Shown piece by piece: positions 24,109-36,200 of a DNA stretch of 64,000 bases. The stretch covers positions 12,228,957-12,292,956 of the forward strand of contig NC_049992.1 of assembly GCF_000003815.2 (NCBI RefSeq). The letters run 5' to 3'. The translations under genes and the position numbers were made by a program. Source of the stretch: Branchiostoma floridae (taxonomy: Eukaryota; Chordata; Leptocardii; Amphioxiformes; Branchiostomatidae). The notes under the pieces were generated by a model, which saw nothing but the letters and a program-made list of their open reading frames with translations, ran no database searches and was not told the DNA's origin. How positions within the stretch are numbered: position 1 is the stretch's first letter; the number at the start of each line of letters is the position of its first letter.

Positions 24109-24400
24109 CTTGTGCGCCGGGTGACCCCTCTCTGGGGTTGCTTTGCCCCTAGCTTTGAGATGAGGTGATGACTAATCTGGTGACTTATTGACCTCTCCAT
24201 GTTGACGTACAGTAACACATACATGCCTGTCACGTGACTGCTTAGCCCGGTAGAACGTTGACTTTACGCAGTCCTTTACACGTAGGCGTCGCCATGACTA
24301 CCGCATGGAAGGCTAAACATTGTTTTACATGCCTTTATTTCTGTCAACAACACGGCTCGAAAGTATATCATTATGTTTTATAACGGTTTACATTTTTTAT
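24109..24400. other. Copy B 5' flank
   Basis: Upstream region of copy B on the minus strand. No convincing TATA box at the usual distance from the start codon, unlike copy C. No other feature seen. Confidence 0.4.
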
Positions 24401-24907
24401 ATTTCAGCCATACATAGTATGGTGAAATATATTGTATTCGTAATGTTTCTTTCTTTCTTTCTTCTTTCTCCTGTCAAATCTTCAAAGTGATTCATCTCCG
24501 CCGTTCCTGGACCGAATGACCTGAAATTTGGCACAGGGGTAGAATGACCGAATACCTTGATGCTTTTTTCTCAGTTTTGTCATATCTGCCTCTAAAATGA
24601 TTTTATTGAGGTTTAAAGGTCATGTTTTGACCAAAATAAAATATATTGTCCCCCTGTACCCTGGTCTTACAATGGAATGGCCTGAAATTTGGTGTAGATA
24701 GGCATTAGATAGTTGGTAAAATGATCCAAGTAAAAGTTTTGACATAAACTACTTTAAAATAATTAATTTTGGCACTTTTCTGAGGGGTAATTTGTTTTCT
24801 TTTAGCCTCCTGGCGTGACCTTCCGTGACCCCGCACGGAGTCCACACCTGTGCGCGAAGAGCGAAGGCTAATTAATATTCATAAGCTGGGCCCCACGATT
24901 CCGTATG
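24401..24907. repeat. Dispersed repeat, unit 1
   Basis: It begins with a near-palindrome (ATTTCAGCCATAC...GTATGGTGAAAT), then a CTTT-rich stretch, then blocks such as GACCTGAAATTTGGCACA and GGTGTAGATAGGCATTAGAT. It ends near TTAATATTCATAAGC. Unit 3 (25501-26070) is a second full copy 1100 bases away, and unit 2 is partial. Confidence 0.8.
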
Positions 24908-25369
24908 TGTTCCCGCCAGAATTTTTTTCGGGGGCCGCCGAAGAACGCCGAAGGCCCCGGCCCGGCAGGGTCCAGGGGCAGAGCCCCGTTGGGGGTCCCA
25001 GGGGGGCGAAGCCCACCTGAAACTCTTGCACTTTAGGCTATTCAGAAGGCTTATTGTATCAGTTTTTAGGGGCATTTCTGTAAGAATCACAGCAGTCACT
25101 TAACTTCTCTTCGGGAGTTTAGCGTAACAGTATTTCAGGTCAAACCGTCAAAGGCAACTAAAAACAAACTTTAACGTTAATGACTTCAACAGTACTTATA
25201 ACTTTTGTCCCGTTTGCCATCCGAAGTTTAAGCGCTATCGATGGTATTTTCGCTGCACTGTTAGCTCCGTACGTTTTTAGAAGGTTCCGTTTATCACGTA
25301 ACTGCTGTTGTTTCAGAAATCTCACGGACTTATGCTTACAAACACGTAAATTTCTAACTTGTGTTTCTT
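24908..25369. other. Spacer between repeat units with GC-rich tract
   Basis: It starts with a GC-rich block (GCCGCCGAAGAACGCCGAAG, CAGGGGCAGAGCCCC) unlike the surrounding AT-rich DNA, then ordinary sequence. No gene seen. It may be internal sequence of the same repeat family. Confidence 0.45.
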
Positions 25370-25497
25370 CTTCTTCTTTCTTTCTCCTGTCAAATCTTCA
25401 AAGCGATTCATCTCCGTCGGTCTTGGACCGAATTAATGACTTGAAATTTGGCGAAAGGGTAGAGTGGACCAATACCCACGTGCTCTTTTTTCATTTT
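25370..25497. repeat. Dispersed repeat, unit 2 (fragment)
   Basis: This matches the early part of units 1 and 3: CTTTCTCCTGTCAAATCTTC through TTGAAATTTGGCGAAAGGGT. It is immediately followed by unit 3 in the same orientation. Confidence 0.7.
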
Positions 25498-25500
25498 TAT

Positions 25501-26070
25501 ATTTCAGCCATACCATATATGGTATGGTGAAATATATTGTATTCGTAATGTTTCTTTCTTTCTTTCTCCTGTCAAATCTTCAAATCGAATCATCTCCGTC
25601 GTTCCGGGACCGAATGACCTGAAATTTGGCACAAGAGTAGAGTGGGTCAATACCGAGGTGGTTTTTTCTCATTTTTTTCATATCTGCCTCTAAAATGATT
25701 TTATTGAAGTTTAAAGGTCACGTTTTGACCACAACGGTATATTTTGACCCCCTGTACCATTGAATTACAGTGGAATGACCTTAAATTTGGTGTAGATAGG
25801 CATTAGATAGTTGGTAAAATGATCCAAGTAAAATTTTTGGCATGAACCAATTTCAAATTATTAATTTCTGCACTTTTCTGAGGGGAAATTGGTTTTCTTT
25901 CGGCCTTCTCCCGTGAACTCCCGTGACCCCAGAGCCCACAGGTGCCAGGTGCCAGCGGTCTGGGGAGAGCGAGAGTTAATTACTTTATGGACGCCAGCCA
26001 ATCAGCGACGAGAAAGGCGAATGCTAGTTAATATTCATAAGCGGGGCCTTGCAATCCCGTTTATACACAA
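25501..26070. repeat. Dispersed repeat, unit 3
   Basis: Full-length second copy in the same orientation as unit 1, starting with ATTTCAGCCATACC and an almost perfect palindrome at 25498-25533. It ends near GTTAATATTCATAAGCGG. It is longer than unit 1 because of about 60 extra bases, including CCAGCCAATCAGCGACG. Confidence 0.8.
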
Positions 26071-26939
26071 ACAGATGCATATTACAGCCTTACAGTGGCC
26101 ATATGTTACCCTGTGCCCGGTTTGAAATTGTAGTTTGTGAGGATTTGGAGTTCAGACAGGGTCATTTGAGCGGTAGCGGACGGTACGAGTGCATTGAACG
26201 TCAGAATACAAGTCTGTGTCGATGAATTTACCAACATTCCGCATGGCACTATCAATCATTTTTGGCAGATTTGACTTTGGGGGTTAGTTGAGACAATCGA
26301 GAAAATGTTACTTGGCAGAAAACGCGGGAAAATTGGACAGTTTGCGTTTAGTTTTGATACGTAAGTTTGACAGTGGCGAGAATGCATGTATTTTTTTCCC
26401 AAACAAATGTAGGTACTTCTAACGTTAGTGTTGTTGTTGTTCTTTTTTGACGTAAACTTTGTACATTCAAATTGTAAGTAACTTTAAACTGCCAGAGTTT
26501 GAGCCCAATAAAACACCCTTAGTACCAGAGTATCACCACTGACCTCCGAAAAGAAACCCCCGAACAAGGTAGAAACTCCTATCCTCCAGGTCTCGCACGC
26601 TACGAGCAGGAAATTACAACACTCAGACAAGATTACGTCCGATGGCTGATTGCATACAAAGTAAAACAATTTAACAGTGGTATGCAGGGCATATACTTAA
26701 CAAAGAATTCGAAGGAAAATGAAATATATAGATAAAGCCAAATCAAGTTAACTTGTTGGTCCTGGGATTTTTCAGAAAAGAAATGAAGCGACAGGGTGGT
26801 AAAATTCTTGTAAAAATTCGAGACGTCTCCGTTTATGTAATGGCTCATACAAAACAAGAAGATTGAAGTTTTTAGCTTGAAAAAAACAACAACAACAACA
26901 CACTCCTACTACACAACACCTGCACCTGCTTGACAATTA
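26071..26939. other. Intergenic, no gene seen
   Basis: AT-rich DNA between the dispersed repeat and the LINE remnant. Open frames on the minus strand at 26484-26857 have no recognisable domain. Confidence 0.4.
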
Positions 26940-27604
26940 TTGTTGTTTATTTATTGTTCATTAAGAAACCTTTTAGCCCTTACGGGCTAATCTTCCAAGG
27001 TTCAATCAACATGAATCAACATGACAATCAACATGAATACATACATTTTAAAAATACAACAATCACAAAGTATTTACAATAGAGCACAGTGTCTAGAGGT
27101 CAAAGGTCTAGATGACAATGTTTGAGATGGCTTGTTTAAAACTGGACAATGTACACAGTGCCTTAATGTCATATGGCAATGAGTTCCAGAGCATAATTGC
27201 TCGGTACAAGAAGGTACGTTTTCCACTGTTTGTTTTAGGTTTAGGTAGTCTGAAGTTGTTAGATACAGAAAATCTAGTATTATACATGTGGGATGAATTA
27301 ACGTATGCCCTACTCTCGGAAAAATAGGAGCTGCCGCAATTCTAAAAGCCAATCAGTTATGCATAGGCGCTCCTGTGGAAGATTATATTCTTCCATGTGG
27401 GCCCGGTTCATATTGGGCAAGCTCTGTTTTGACCTGGAATCAATTCACAATATTAGTTCTCTTTTGGGGATAACTTACAGTTTAAATATTGCACTTTTGC
27501 GCAGGGGTGACTTGGAACAGTCCAATGTTGCGTGGGAATGGGTATGGCTGAAATATGCTGTATTTGCACCCAAGCAAATGTCGGCCTCTCTAGTTAATAT
27601 ATAA
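26940..27604 (-). mobile_element. 3' remnant of a non-LTR retrotransposon (LINE)
   Basis: On the minus strand a short frame reads RTFLYRAIMLWNSLPYDI then SSFKQAI and a stop near 27104. This is the typical C-terminal end of CR1-like LINE reverse transcriptase ORFs (WNSLP ... FK). Upstream sequence toward 27600 is frame-broken. A 3' tail with AATAAATAAA-like sequence lies near 26950, and AATCAACATG is repeated four times around 27005-27040. Clade assignment is inference. Confidence 0.7.
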
Positions 27605-29099
27605 ATCGGTTACAGAATGAAATGGGGGGGAGGGGGGGAGCTAGAAAAGTATACACCATATTGGGAGGTTAGTGTCGTTTAAGGTCTTTTGATATACTTC
27701 AAGAAAAAATGATGACCAAATTTCAATCCTACCCTGATTGATTCATCAGGTGTAAATGTTTTGAAATGACAAGTCCACTGTTACAGTTTACTCTGTTTAT
27801 GTTAAAAACTTTTTCTCTCCCACAAAATTTGCGATTTTAACAAGATGCAGAAATATGATATATGGTCATGACAATACGTTCTTGTTTGCATGCAGCAGAA
27901 AACTGCATGTGATAGCTCAAGTCATACGATTGCAAATATATAATAATTTGTATCTTTTATTTTGTCACTGATCAAAATGCTCTATATATACAGGACCACT
28001 GTATTGATGTATATGGAAACTGTACATTGAAACTTCCCTTCTACTATCCAGTACCTATGTGTATGCAAACAGTCTATTGTCGTCTTTTGAAAAGGCCAGA
28101 GAGTGAGTAGAACGCCTTTTAGTATACCTTAAGTAGAACTGTACAACATCATTGATTTCTGTCACGATGTACATACATTATTCTCCATTCGCACACTTTT
28201 GATAAAAACTCTGCAAAATACATCCGACGGAAACTATATGTATAAGTGTCAACCTCTACATTAAATGGCAATTATCATATAGCCAACGTTGACCAATCAG
28301 CAGGACTAATTTCATATGGCTAAGACTCCGTAACATCTTATAAGTGATACAAGGTGTGGAAAATGAATCTCAGCCGGGTATCTAATGACATTGACCAATC
28401 AGGATGAGGTGTCTAATGACATTGACCAATCAGAATGATGAGTATCTTTTTGAAGGAACAAATGTAATTGATAAAAAATTGTACAGCTTTATTTACATGT
28501 ACAGTGTCACATGAATTTGTATTTCTTATATTTATCAATTTCTATAGGCTATATGATAATAACGTGAATCACCCGCCCGTTTCTCGATGTATGTGGTGCC
28601 ATAAGTCTTCTATTCAGCGGTCATACCTCGGGCAGGTGATTAACCCATTATTGATCATCGCAAACACTGCAAAGTGCAACAATATCTATACCTTAATGTC
28701 TAAAGGCCGATGGAAAATACTTGCAGCCCAATGTGCCTTTCGGCACGGGAGGACCTAGGGTCTAAGGTAATGTCTCGTGCATCTGTTTCCAATAGCTTGG
28801 ACCAATTATATAATGTACAAAATTGAGAAATATCAGCCAATCATTGTTATTGTATTTGTATCAATATGCATCTAACTGGTTTCAAAAGTCAAAAACATGG
28901 TAAACTAGAGTTCCACGAACACATACCTTTGCCAAATAAACCAGGTTTGCTATGTAGAATGATGTCTGTAGACAAAAATGTGTTACTCATTACATTTTAT
29001 TTTATATACCTGGAGTTACTTAAAATCTTTGCCATTGATTACACAAATTAGATCCCTATCTACATAATTAATATCAAAGTGTATGAAGCATCACTTAAG
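27605..29099. other. Intergenic AT-rich DNA with CCAAT-type duplication
   Basis: No gene recognised. A 22-base unit beginning TCTAATGACATTGACCAATC occurs at 28381-28402 and 28412-28433, and a related GTTGACCAATCAG lies near 28290. A G-rich stretch is at 27624-27640. Confidence 0.5.
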
Positions 29100-30125
29100 C
29101 TATCAGCATACCAAAAAATCATGATGATCTTTTCATCCCTTCTTGATTTATTCTATTCCAAAGTCTGAAACTAAACCGGCTCCAGCTGTTCAAGAAAAGA
29201 CGTTAGGGGACCCAAACATACACCTCTTACTCTCGGCCATCTTCCTCAGTTACATATGTGACAAGTTTGAAAGTCCTATCACATAATGCAGTTAATTTAT
29301 CATTTTTCCTCATTAATCATGCAAATTAGCTGTTAATTTACATAATTAGTATCTTATTATGTAAGTTTTCACTTAGGCTACCTACATATCTCTTTCTCAG
29401 CTACAAATGTGACAAGTTTGAAAGTCCTATAATGGAATGCAGTGGATTTACAAACTTTCCTCATTAATTATGAAAATTAACTGTCAATTTGCATAATACG
29501 AATTCCATCATGTAAGTCTTCCCGTTGGCTATCTACATACCAAAAAGCATGACGATTCGTCAACACGTTCATATTTCTCATTATATATGCAAATGAGACC
29601 ATCATTTGCATAATCAATATGCAATGATATTTCTCTCTTTCTCATCTATATATGTGACAAGTTTGAAAGTCCTATCATGAAATGTAGTGGATTTACAAAC
29701 TTTCCTCATTAATTATGCAAATTAGCTGTTGATTTGCATAATTAGTATTCCATTATGTAAATTGTTACTTGGGCTATCTACATACCAAAAATCATGACGA
29801 TCCATCTACACGTTCTCGAGTTATTCTCGTCCAAAGTTTGAAAGGAAATCGGCGGCTGCAGTTCCAAACAAGCCGCTAGGGGATCCAAACTTACAGCACT
29901 TACTTTCTGCCCCAGGGGCTATCTACCAATCAAAAATCATGACCACAGCATGTCCATAACACGAGATATCAAAAATTGAGGTTCTGCTGCAGTACCTTAG
30001 TAAGCCGCTAGGGGGCCCATTATCGAACTTGACCTTCCTTTTCCCGACCCCTACCCACCTACCAAATATAATCAGGATCCATCCAAGGCTTCTCGAGTTA
30101 TGCTGTTAACACACACACACACACA
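29100..30125. repeat. AT-rich repeat family with tandem octamer-bearing units
   Basis: Three diverged units share GTGACAAGTTTGAAAGTCCT (near 29260, 29410 and 29655), each followed by a CCTCATTAATTATGCAAATT-type block. Outer sequence includes CTACATACCAAAAATCATGA and GCCGCTAGGGG, ending in an (AC)n run at 30109-30124. The octamer ATGCAAAT or its complement occurs about six times. A diverged relative lies at 47820-48300. It reaches to within about 100 bases of the copy C stop codon. Confidence 0.75.
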
Positions 30126-30229
30126 GACAGACTCACAAGCCCAAAACATAACCTTAGCCATTCTGGCAAAGGTAAAAATGCCACCATGGCATGTAGTTAT
30201 GGCAGTGTTCAGCACATGACAATGAAACT

Positions 30230-33200
30230 TTAAAGTTTCTGGTCGAAAGTCTCCTGATTCGCTGAGATGCTGACGGACCATTGTCCGTTGGCTTGTCCTG
30301 GTATCTTGTCGTTTTCGTCGTTAGTTATCGCCATTTGTCCGTTGGATTTTGCAGCTCTGTCATCGACTGGTTGCCTAGTTTCACCTGAAAAATAAAAAAA
30401 TGGCAACAACGTGTAAACAAAAATACGACAACAGTACGCTTGCCACAGCCGCAATCACTTGAAGTTTGCTACTCATACAGGAAATTCCCGTGCACGTACC
30501 GAGTTCAAGAGCTTGGTTGTCATGTGCCCCGCTGGTGACGTTGTTTGATGCCTTAGAGCTGTCCCTGCCTCTGCGCTGGGGGAAGATCAGCTTCTCAAGC
30601 CCGAAGAACGGGAACTCCACCATGATGGAGGCAACGAAGCCGCACAGGAAGGCCATGAAGGAGTACGCAATGAAGTAGAACCACTGAAAAAGACAGACGA
30701 TCGAGTGATGTAAGTGAATACCAATGGCAGCCATGTATGAACAAACATAGACCAATGTTTCATTTTATTGCCGTAACATATGTGGTTCCGAATCTCATCT
30801 AATGATCAATGGTTTTTAAGGTCATGAGTTAAAATGATGTCTCACCCAATTAGTAGCCGAGTAGAACAGTGGTGTTTTGAGAGACATGGTGTAGACATGC
30901 ATGATGATGGGGTGCACGAGGTACGCAGTGTAAGTCAGGCGACTCAACGGCACCCACCCGCTCCAGGATAGGAACTCCGTGATGATACCTGAAAAATGAG
31001 AATGGAATGTAAACGTCTCTAAGAACTGATAGAAAAAAATGCGTCTGCGCAGTTGAGATTGTTTTAGCGACAACAATAGAAATATTCTTTGTAAAGAACC
31101 GTAATCAAAAGATTTGATTTCTTGTATGGTTTCCCCTCCGCGTCTTGCATATGTGGATTTATGTGTGACTTTAATGTCTTATTGTTACGCATTTGTCGTT
31201 GGTCATAAACCGATGATTTCACTTGACGTAAACTACTGGCGCAATCTTTATATCTTTATCGATATAGCCCTATAACCGCCAATCGGCTTAAGACACCAGT
31301 TTGCACAGGCACGCGGCGCGGCCGCAGACGGTTATATTGCACTAAAAAACTTTGCACATTTCACTGCAAATGTTGTTTGAAGGTATCTAGTGAGGGTGCG
31401 CCTTGTTGTAAGACAATTTTGTAGGCATTTGAAGAAATGAGATCTGAGTAAAGAGATTGAAAAGTATGCAATCTCGTACCTCCATATCCAACACAACAAG
31501 CGAAGACGACCCAGGCCACAGCACAGGAAAACATGGTCCTGTCAAACGCCCTCCAGGCTGGTTGGCCCCAGATGGAGAACGGGGTCCCGATCCACCCGGG
31601 AGCGCCAACAAACAGAACAGCAACGGCGGTCGCACCAAACCAGCCCAGCAACATCAGCGCCTGGATGTAAGGAATCAGTGTAATACATGTAGTTTTAGAA
31701 CTGTAATGCTACGTTGATTCCATAATATGGATGACATCCACGCGCGTCAATTTTCCTCCATTAAAAAAAACGTTTCTGACCATACTATATAAATCGGATG
31801 CAATGCTGATGCAAAATGAGTTAATGAATAAAACCATATTTTCGGTCAGCTGCTTTTAAGATTTGTACTTTTCTTTAAATACATCGTCCGTACCTTTGTG
31901 CTGCCGGTGTTGGGCACTTTGCGGTCAGTCGTGAAGAGAATGTAGCCCATGAGTAGTCCAACCATGTACGGTCCCATACGGGTGAATGTGAACTTGTACA
32001 CCGTAGCGTAATACGATCCGGACGGAACACTAGAATGAAATAAAAGAAGAGCTGTGAGTCACAAGGACAGAAGATTCCAAAAAACGTCTCATAGAGAATG
32101 TAATCATGTCTGTTTTAAAGTGTAACTGAAATGGAATCGTCTGTAGCATTTTCTATCACTAATGTAAAAATTTGATCTTTACTGAAAAAGTCAATGCAAG
32201 TTTCAAATCAATTGTCCGTCCGGAAGTCCCTCAAACAGCGACATAAAAATGTGTACTTTGAGCTCTTTGCTGGAACTAATTAGGAACAGGCCGTGACGTC
32301 ATTTTAGTTAGTCCCCTACTAGCTGGTATGGTTGACTAGGGGAATAATATACATTTGATAGACCCATATCTTATAAAGGAAACATAATTGATTGACGAAA
32401 CTCGGCACGACTAAAGAACACATACTTCACTTCACTTGAAGAGAATTTCGTTTGTATTCACGCCACTAAAATATATCTTAGAGGCACTTGAAGTTGATGC
32501 ACGTACTAAGAGTGCGTAACGCAAGGGGGGAGAAAGTTCATTATTGTAGCGTGTGGAATAAGCGGAGACAAACAGTCATCGCTTCTTCTATACACAAATG
32601 ATAGCATTAACTTACATTATCCTCAGTAAGGAGGCAATGCTGTACATTAATTTGAAAATATTTTCTAGCGGAAGCGCAGAAGTTTGTGCCTCTTTGCGGT
32701 CCGACAGTCTGCAGCTTGTGTCTAGCGAAACCGGGGCTAAAGCTTCACTGTCGCGTACAAATATACAACAGCCAACTACGTACAATTCGCCAGGATTTAA
32801 ATCAGAAGCAACCTCATTGCCACAAGAAATGCTACTCAAAATAAATTCCCACTCAAAGTATGTGTTTGTTTACAAACCTGTAAGCTTTTATCGGATAGAT
32901 AGTACGTCGTAGACTGACTATTTCTAGTCGTGAGCACGGCCGATAGCTAAACGCCTCCAGATTTTGACGAGTCCGTGAAACATTTCGGGAGTGACTGTTC
33001 GTTCTGTCTCATATTTGTCTGCACAACAGACAGATTTCGTAAGCTCCCAGTGATTCGAGGAAAACACACAGACTGTTGTTTCCGTGATAGAAAATTCGAA
33101 AAGTGTGGTTAAATAATAGCGCATGGCACGGGGCCGCCATTTTAGTGTGAGGGATTTTTCTTTGTTGTTGACGACGAAAAATCCAAGATTCACTCGTAAG

Positions 33201-36200
33201 TAGGTTTTACGGAGACCATATCAGTACTACATATCAATGCTACAATATTCATGACAAACTCTAGCGACAAAAGTGCCAAGTTTGTAGCTACACGAGCAAA
33301 AAAAAACGAGTTATCGATGACATAGTAACGAGTCCGTACATGCTTGTGGTCCCGCAACCCCGATATATTTCCTTTGTTTACATGCTCAGGTTACGCTAGA
33401 AGTTTTTATACAAAACCAGACTATTTTAACTCATCTATCAACAACATGTCCACCGCTAAGACACTACACAACAGACAGATTTCGTAAGCTCCTAGTGATT
33501 CGAGGAAAAACATACAGACTGGTGTTTCCGTGAAAGAAAATTCGAAAAGTCTCCGGTTTTTAGCGCACGGCCGCCATCTTTTTTGGGGCCACTAAAGTTT
33601 TTCTTAGAGTTGTTGTTGTTGACGACGAAAAATCCCAGATTCGCTCGTAACTTGGTTTTACGGAGACCAAGAACTACAATATTCATAACAAAACCTATAG
33701 CTAGTGACAATTTTTCCAACGTATTTTGAATACGGTCAGCAAATTTTCGTGCTTGAAAATCTTGGGACAGCGTCGGCATCATTGCTGTTACGTGTTCGGT
33801 ATAAGCGGTTCACTTTGTTATGAAATCTATCCGGACGCCGACTGTGAAAGATGTAAAATCCAAGAATCATTTGTGCTGTTTTGTGTCGGAGTCTAAGCGT
33901 ACAAGTACTTCACAATAATGGCAACACAGTTATGACCAGAACAAGCGAAATACAAGGTAAATTTACAGGGCGAATTACTACTAGTATGTGACAGATAAAC
34001 GTCCTGCAGCTGTGATAAACTGTGGCGAATTCACCCTTCTCCGCGCGCGTTCCGTGACTGGGAGTCGGCAGACCAGCGGTGTCAATAGTTGGAACTTTTC
34101 CTGCGATAATCCTTCTGGTCCTCCCACAGCTCTCCCCAATATAATCTCAAGGTTCATGTTGAAGTACGAGGGCTCGAAGTGTGCAGAGCCATAGATGTCG
34201 CGGAAGGAACCATGCCGATGCCTCTGAACAAACTTGATACATAATTTTGTACACTGTTTTCTAGCTCGCTGAGACTCTCAATTTGTCAGCCGCAGTTCTG
34301 TCATTTTTAACTTTGGGGAATCTGTGCATAGATATCCCCTCGGTAGACTGACTATTCTTACAGCTAACGCCATGTGGGCCTCCTGCGACACAATAACTTC
34401 TACTGGACTTTGTACTAACACGACCTGTAGTACAAGACGCCATTACAGCGGACGGGGGTAGAGCTACTAGAAGAACGCGACTCTCTAAAATGACGTCATG
34501 CATATCATTTTAATTCGCCCTCGGATGCCCCAAATCGCACTTTTTGAAGACGTTTTAACATTACTTCCCGACCGAATTATCACATGGAAAATATTTCAAT
34601 CTAATAGCGAGGAAATGATCCTCTAGATCGTTAAAGAATAAATTGTATTCATTATTATTTCTGCAAGTCTTTAATGCTTTGACTTCTTTTCTTCCAAGTA
34701 GAAATAGTCTACAGCAGTGTTATATTCATTTTAGTGAATGAATGAATGAATTTATTGTACATTTTTGCCCAACCGAGCTAAGTACAGGTCACAACAAGTC
34801 AAAACATTTATATATATATATATATATATATCATCACAGATCTAACACAGAAGTTCGGCTTCTTCTCGTTTCTTGGTAATCGTGAAAATGTAGGACTGCA
34901 TGGGTTTAGCTTAATGGCCGGTTTATTAAAACGCATCTGGAATATAAACTTGTCAGTGCTACTCATCTGTCTAAAGTATGTAAACTAATCGCAGAAGAGG
35001 TTGATAAAGCCACATACTTGACGAAAAGGTGGTAGAGGATTCCGGTGAGGAACATGCTGAGGATGAGGAAGAAGGTCACCAAACCTACACCCAACTTCGG
35101 CTTCCTGAAAGATATGAATAAACAATCTATTGATTACAACCGTTCGCCTGCAAATCTTTAAAAAGCTGCTCTGAAGGCTCTAAAACATTTATGGTTAGAG
35201 AATGCTTCTGTAAAGCAGTTGTCGTTTCAGCTTTCTATGTAATGATATCCGCGTTAAGTATGTATCCTGTGTGAGGCAAGCTGACTTACTTGTAGAGCAG
35301 AACCAGTAGGCCGGGAGCTATGACGTACAGCTGCATGTCCACACCAAGGTACCACGACCAGCCGAAACACTGTGGATTGGAAAATTGACCCGTTATGAAA
35401 TGAGTGACTCTGATAAAGCATCACGTTAATTGAGAATCAGCGGTAGTGCTGATAACGTTTAAGCAACATTTTTTAGTATCTTAATACCTCTTGTTCACCG
35501 TTGAACCAGTTGTTGATGTATAACAGGTTTGTCCACATCCACGTTTGACAGGCTTTCATGTTCCCCGTGGCGAGGTTGATAGGACTAGCCCAGACGGGTC
35601 CCGTCCCCATGTAGACCATCAGGCAGGCAAAGATCATGATGAGGAAGGCGTACACGGGGGTCAGCCTGGAAACAAAGCACACAGTCAAAGTGTTATCTTA
35701 ACAAATTGCTTGGATGAAACTTGCCAGTGAAGTATATGGTCTAAATCCCCTATCAGATATCATATCAAGACCATTGTTATGGCACGGCCTAAACATAGTA
35801 CAGCCTAAAATTTACCTTACGTTTGCTAACATATCCACCAGTGAAAGATAGGGAACACGGTTAGAAGGAACCCTAACCTCCAGTAACGGTGCAGGTAGTG
35901 AAGAAGCAGGTCCTTCCCAGTAAAGGAGCCGCCATTCTTCTTCAGCTGCTTCATGAACAGGTAGGACACCAGCAGTGCACTGTAAAAAAATTCAATCAAC
36001 GAAGGCTAGAAATGTAATTATACAGGACCGTATTTGTGTTTGGTATGTACATACTCAACGAATATTTCAATTTTCCATTAAATGCAGTTTTTTTAAAAAG
36101 CTACTATTTGTAAAAACTTTAAAAATCATATGGGTAGCGATTCCACAACTGGATATGAACATGTTGGTGCAATGATTAGATAAAGTTTGATTGCTTGTAT

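Noticed and set aside
29260-29770. Tandem units considered as a CRISPR-like array
   Set aside because: Eukaryotic context, units far too long and diverged, no regular spacers; it is an AT-rich repeat family.
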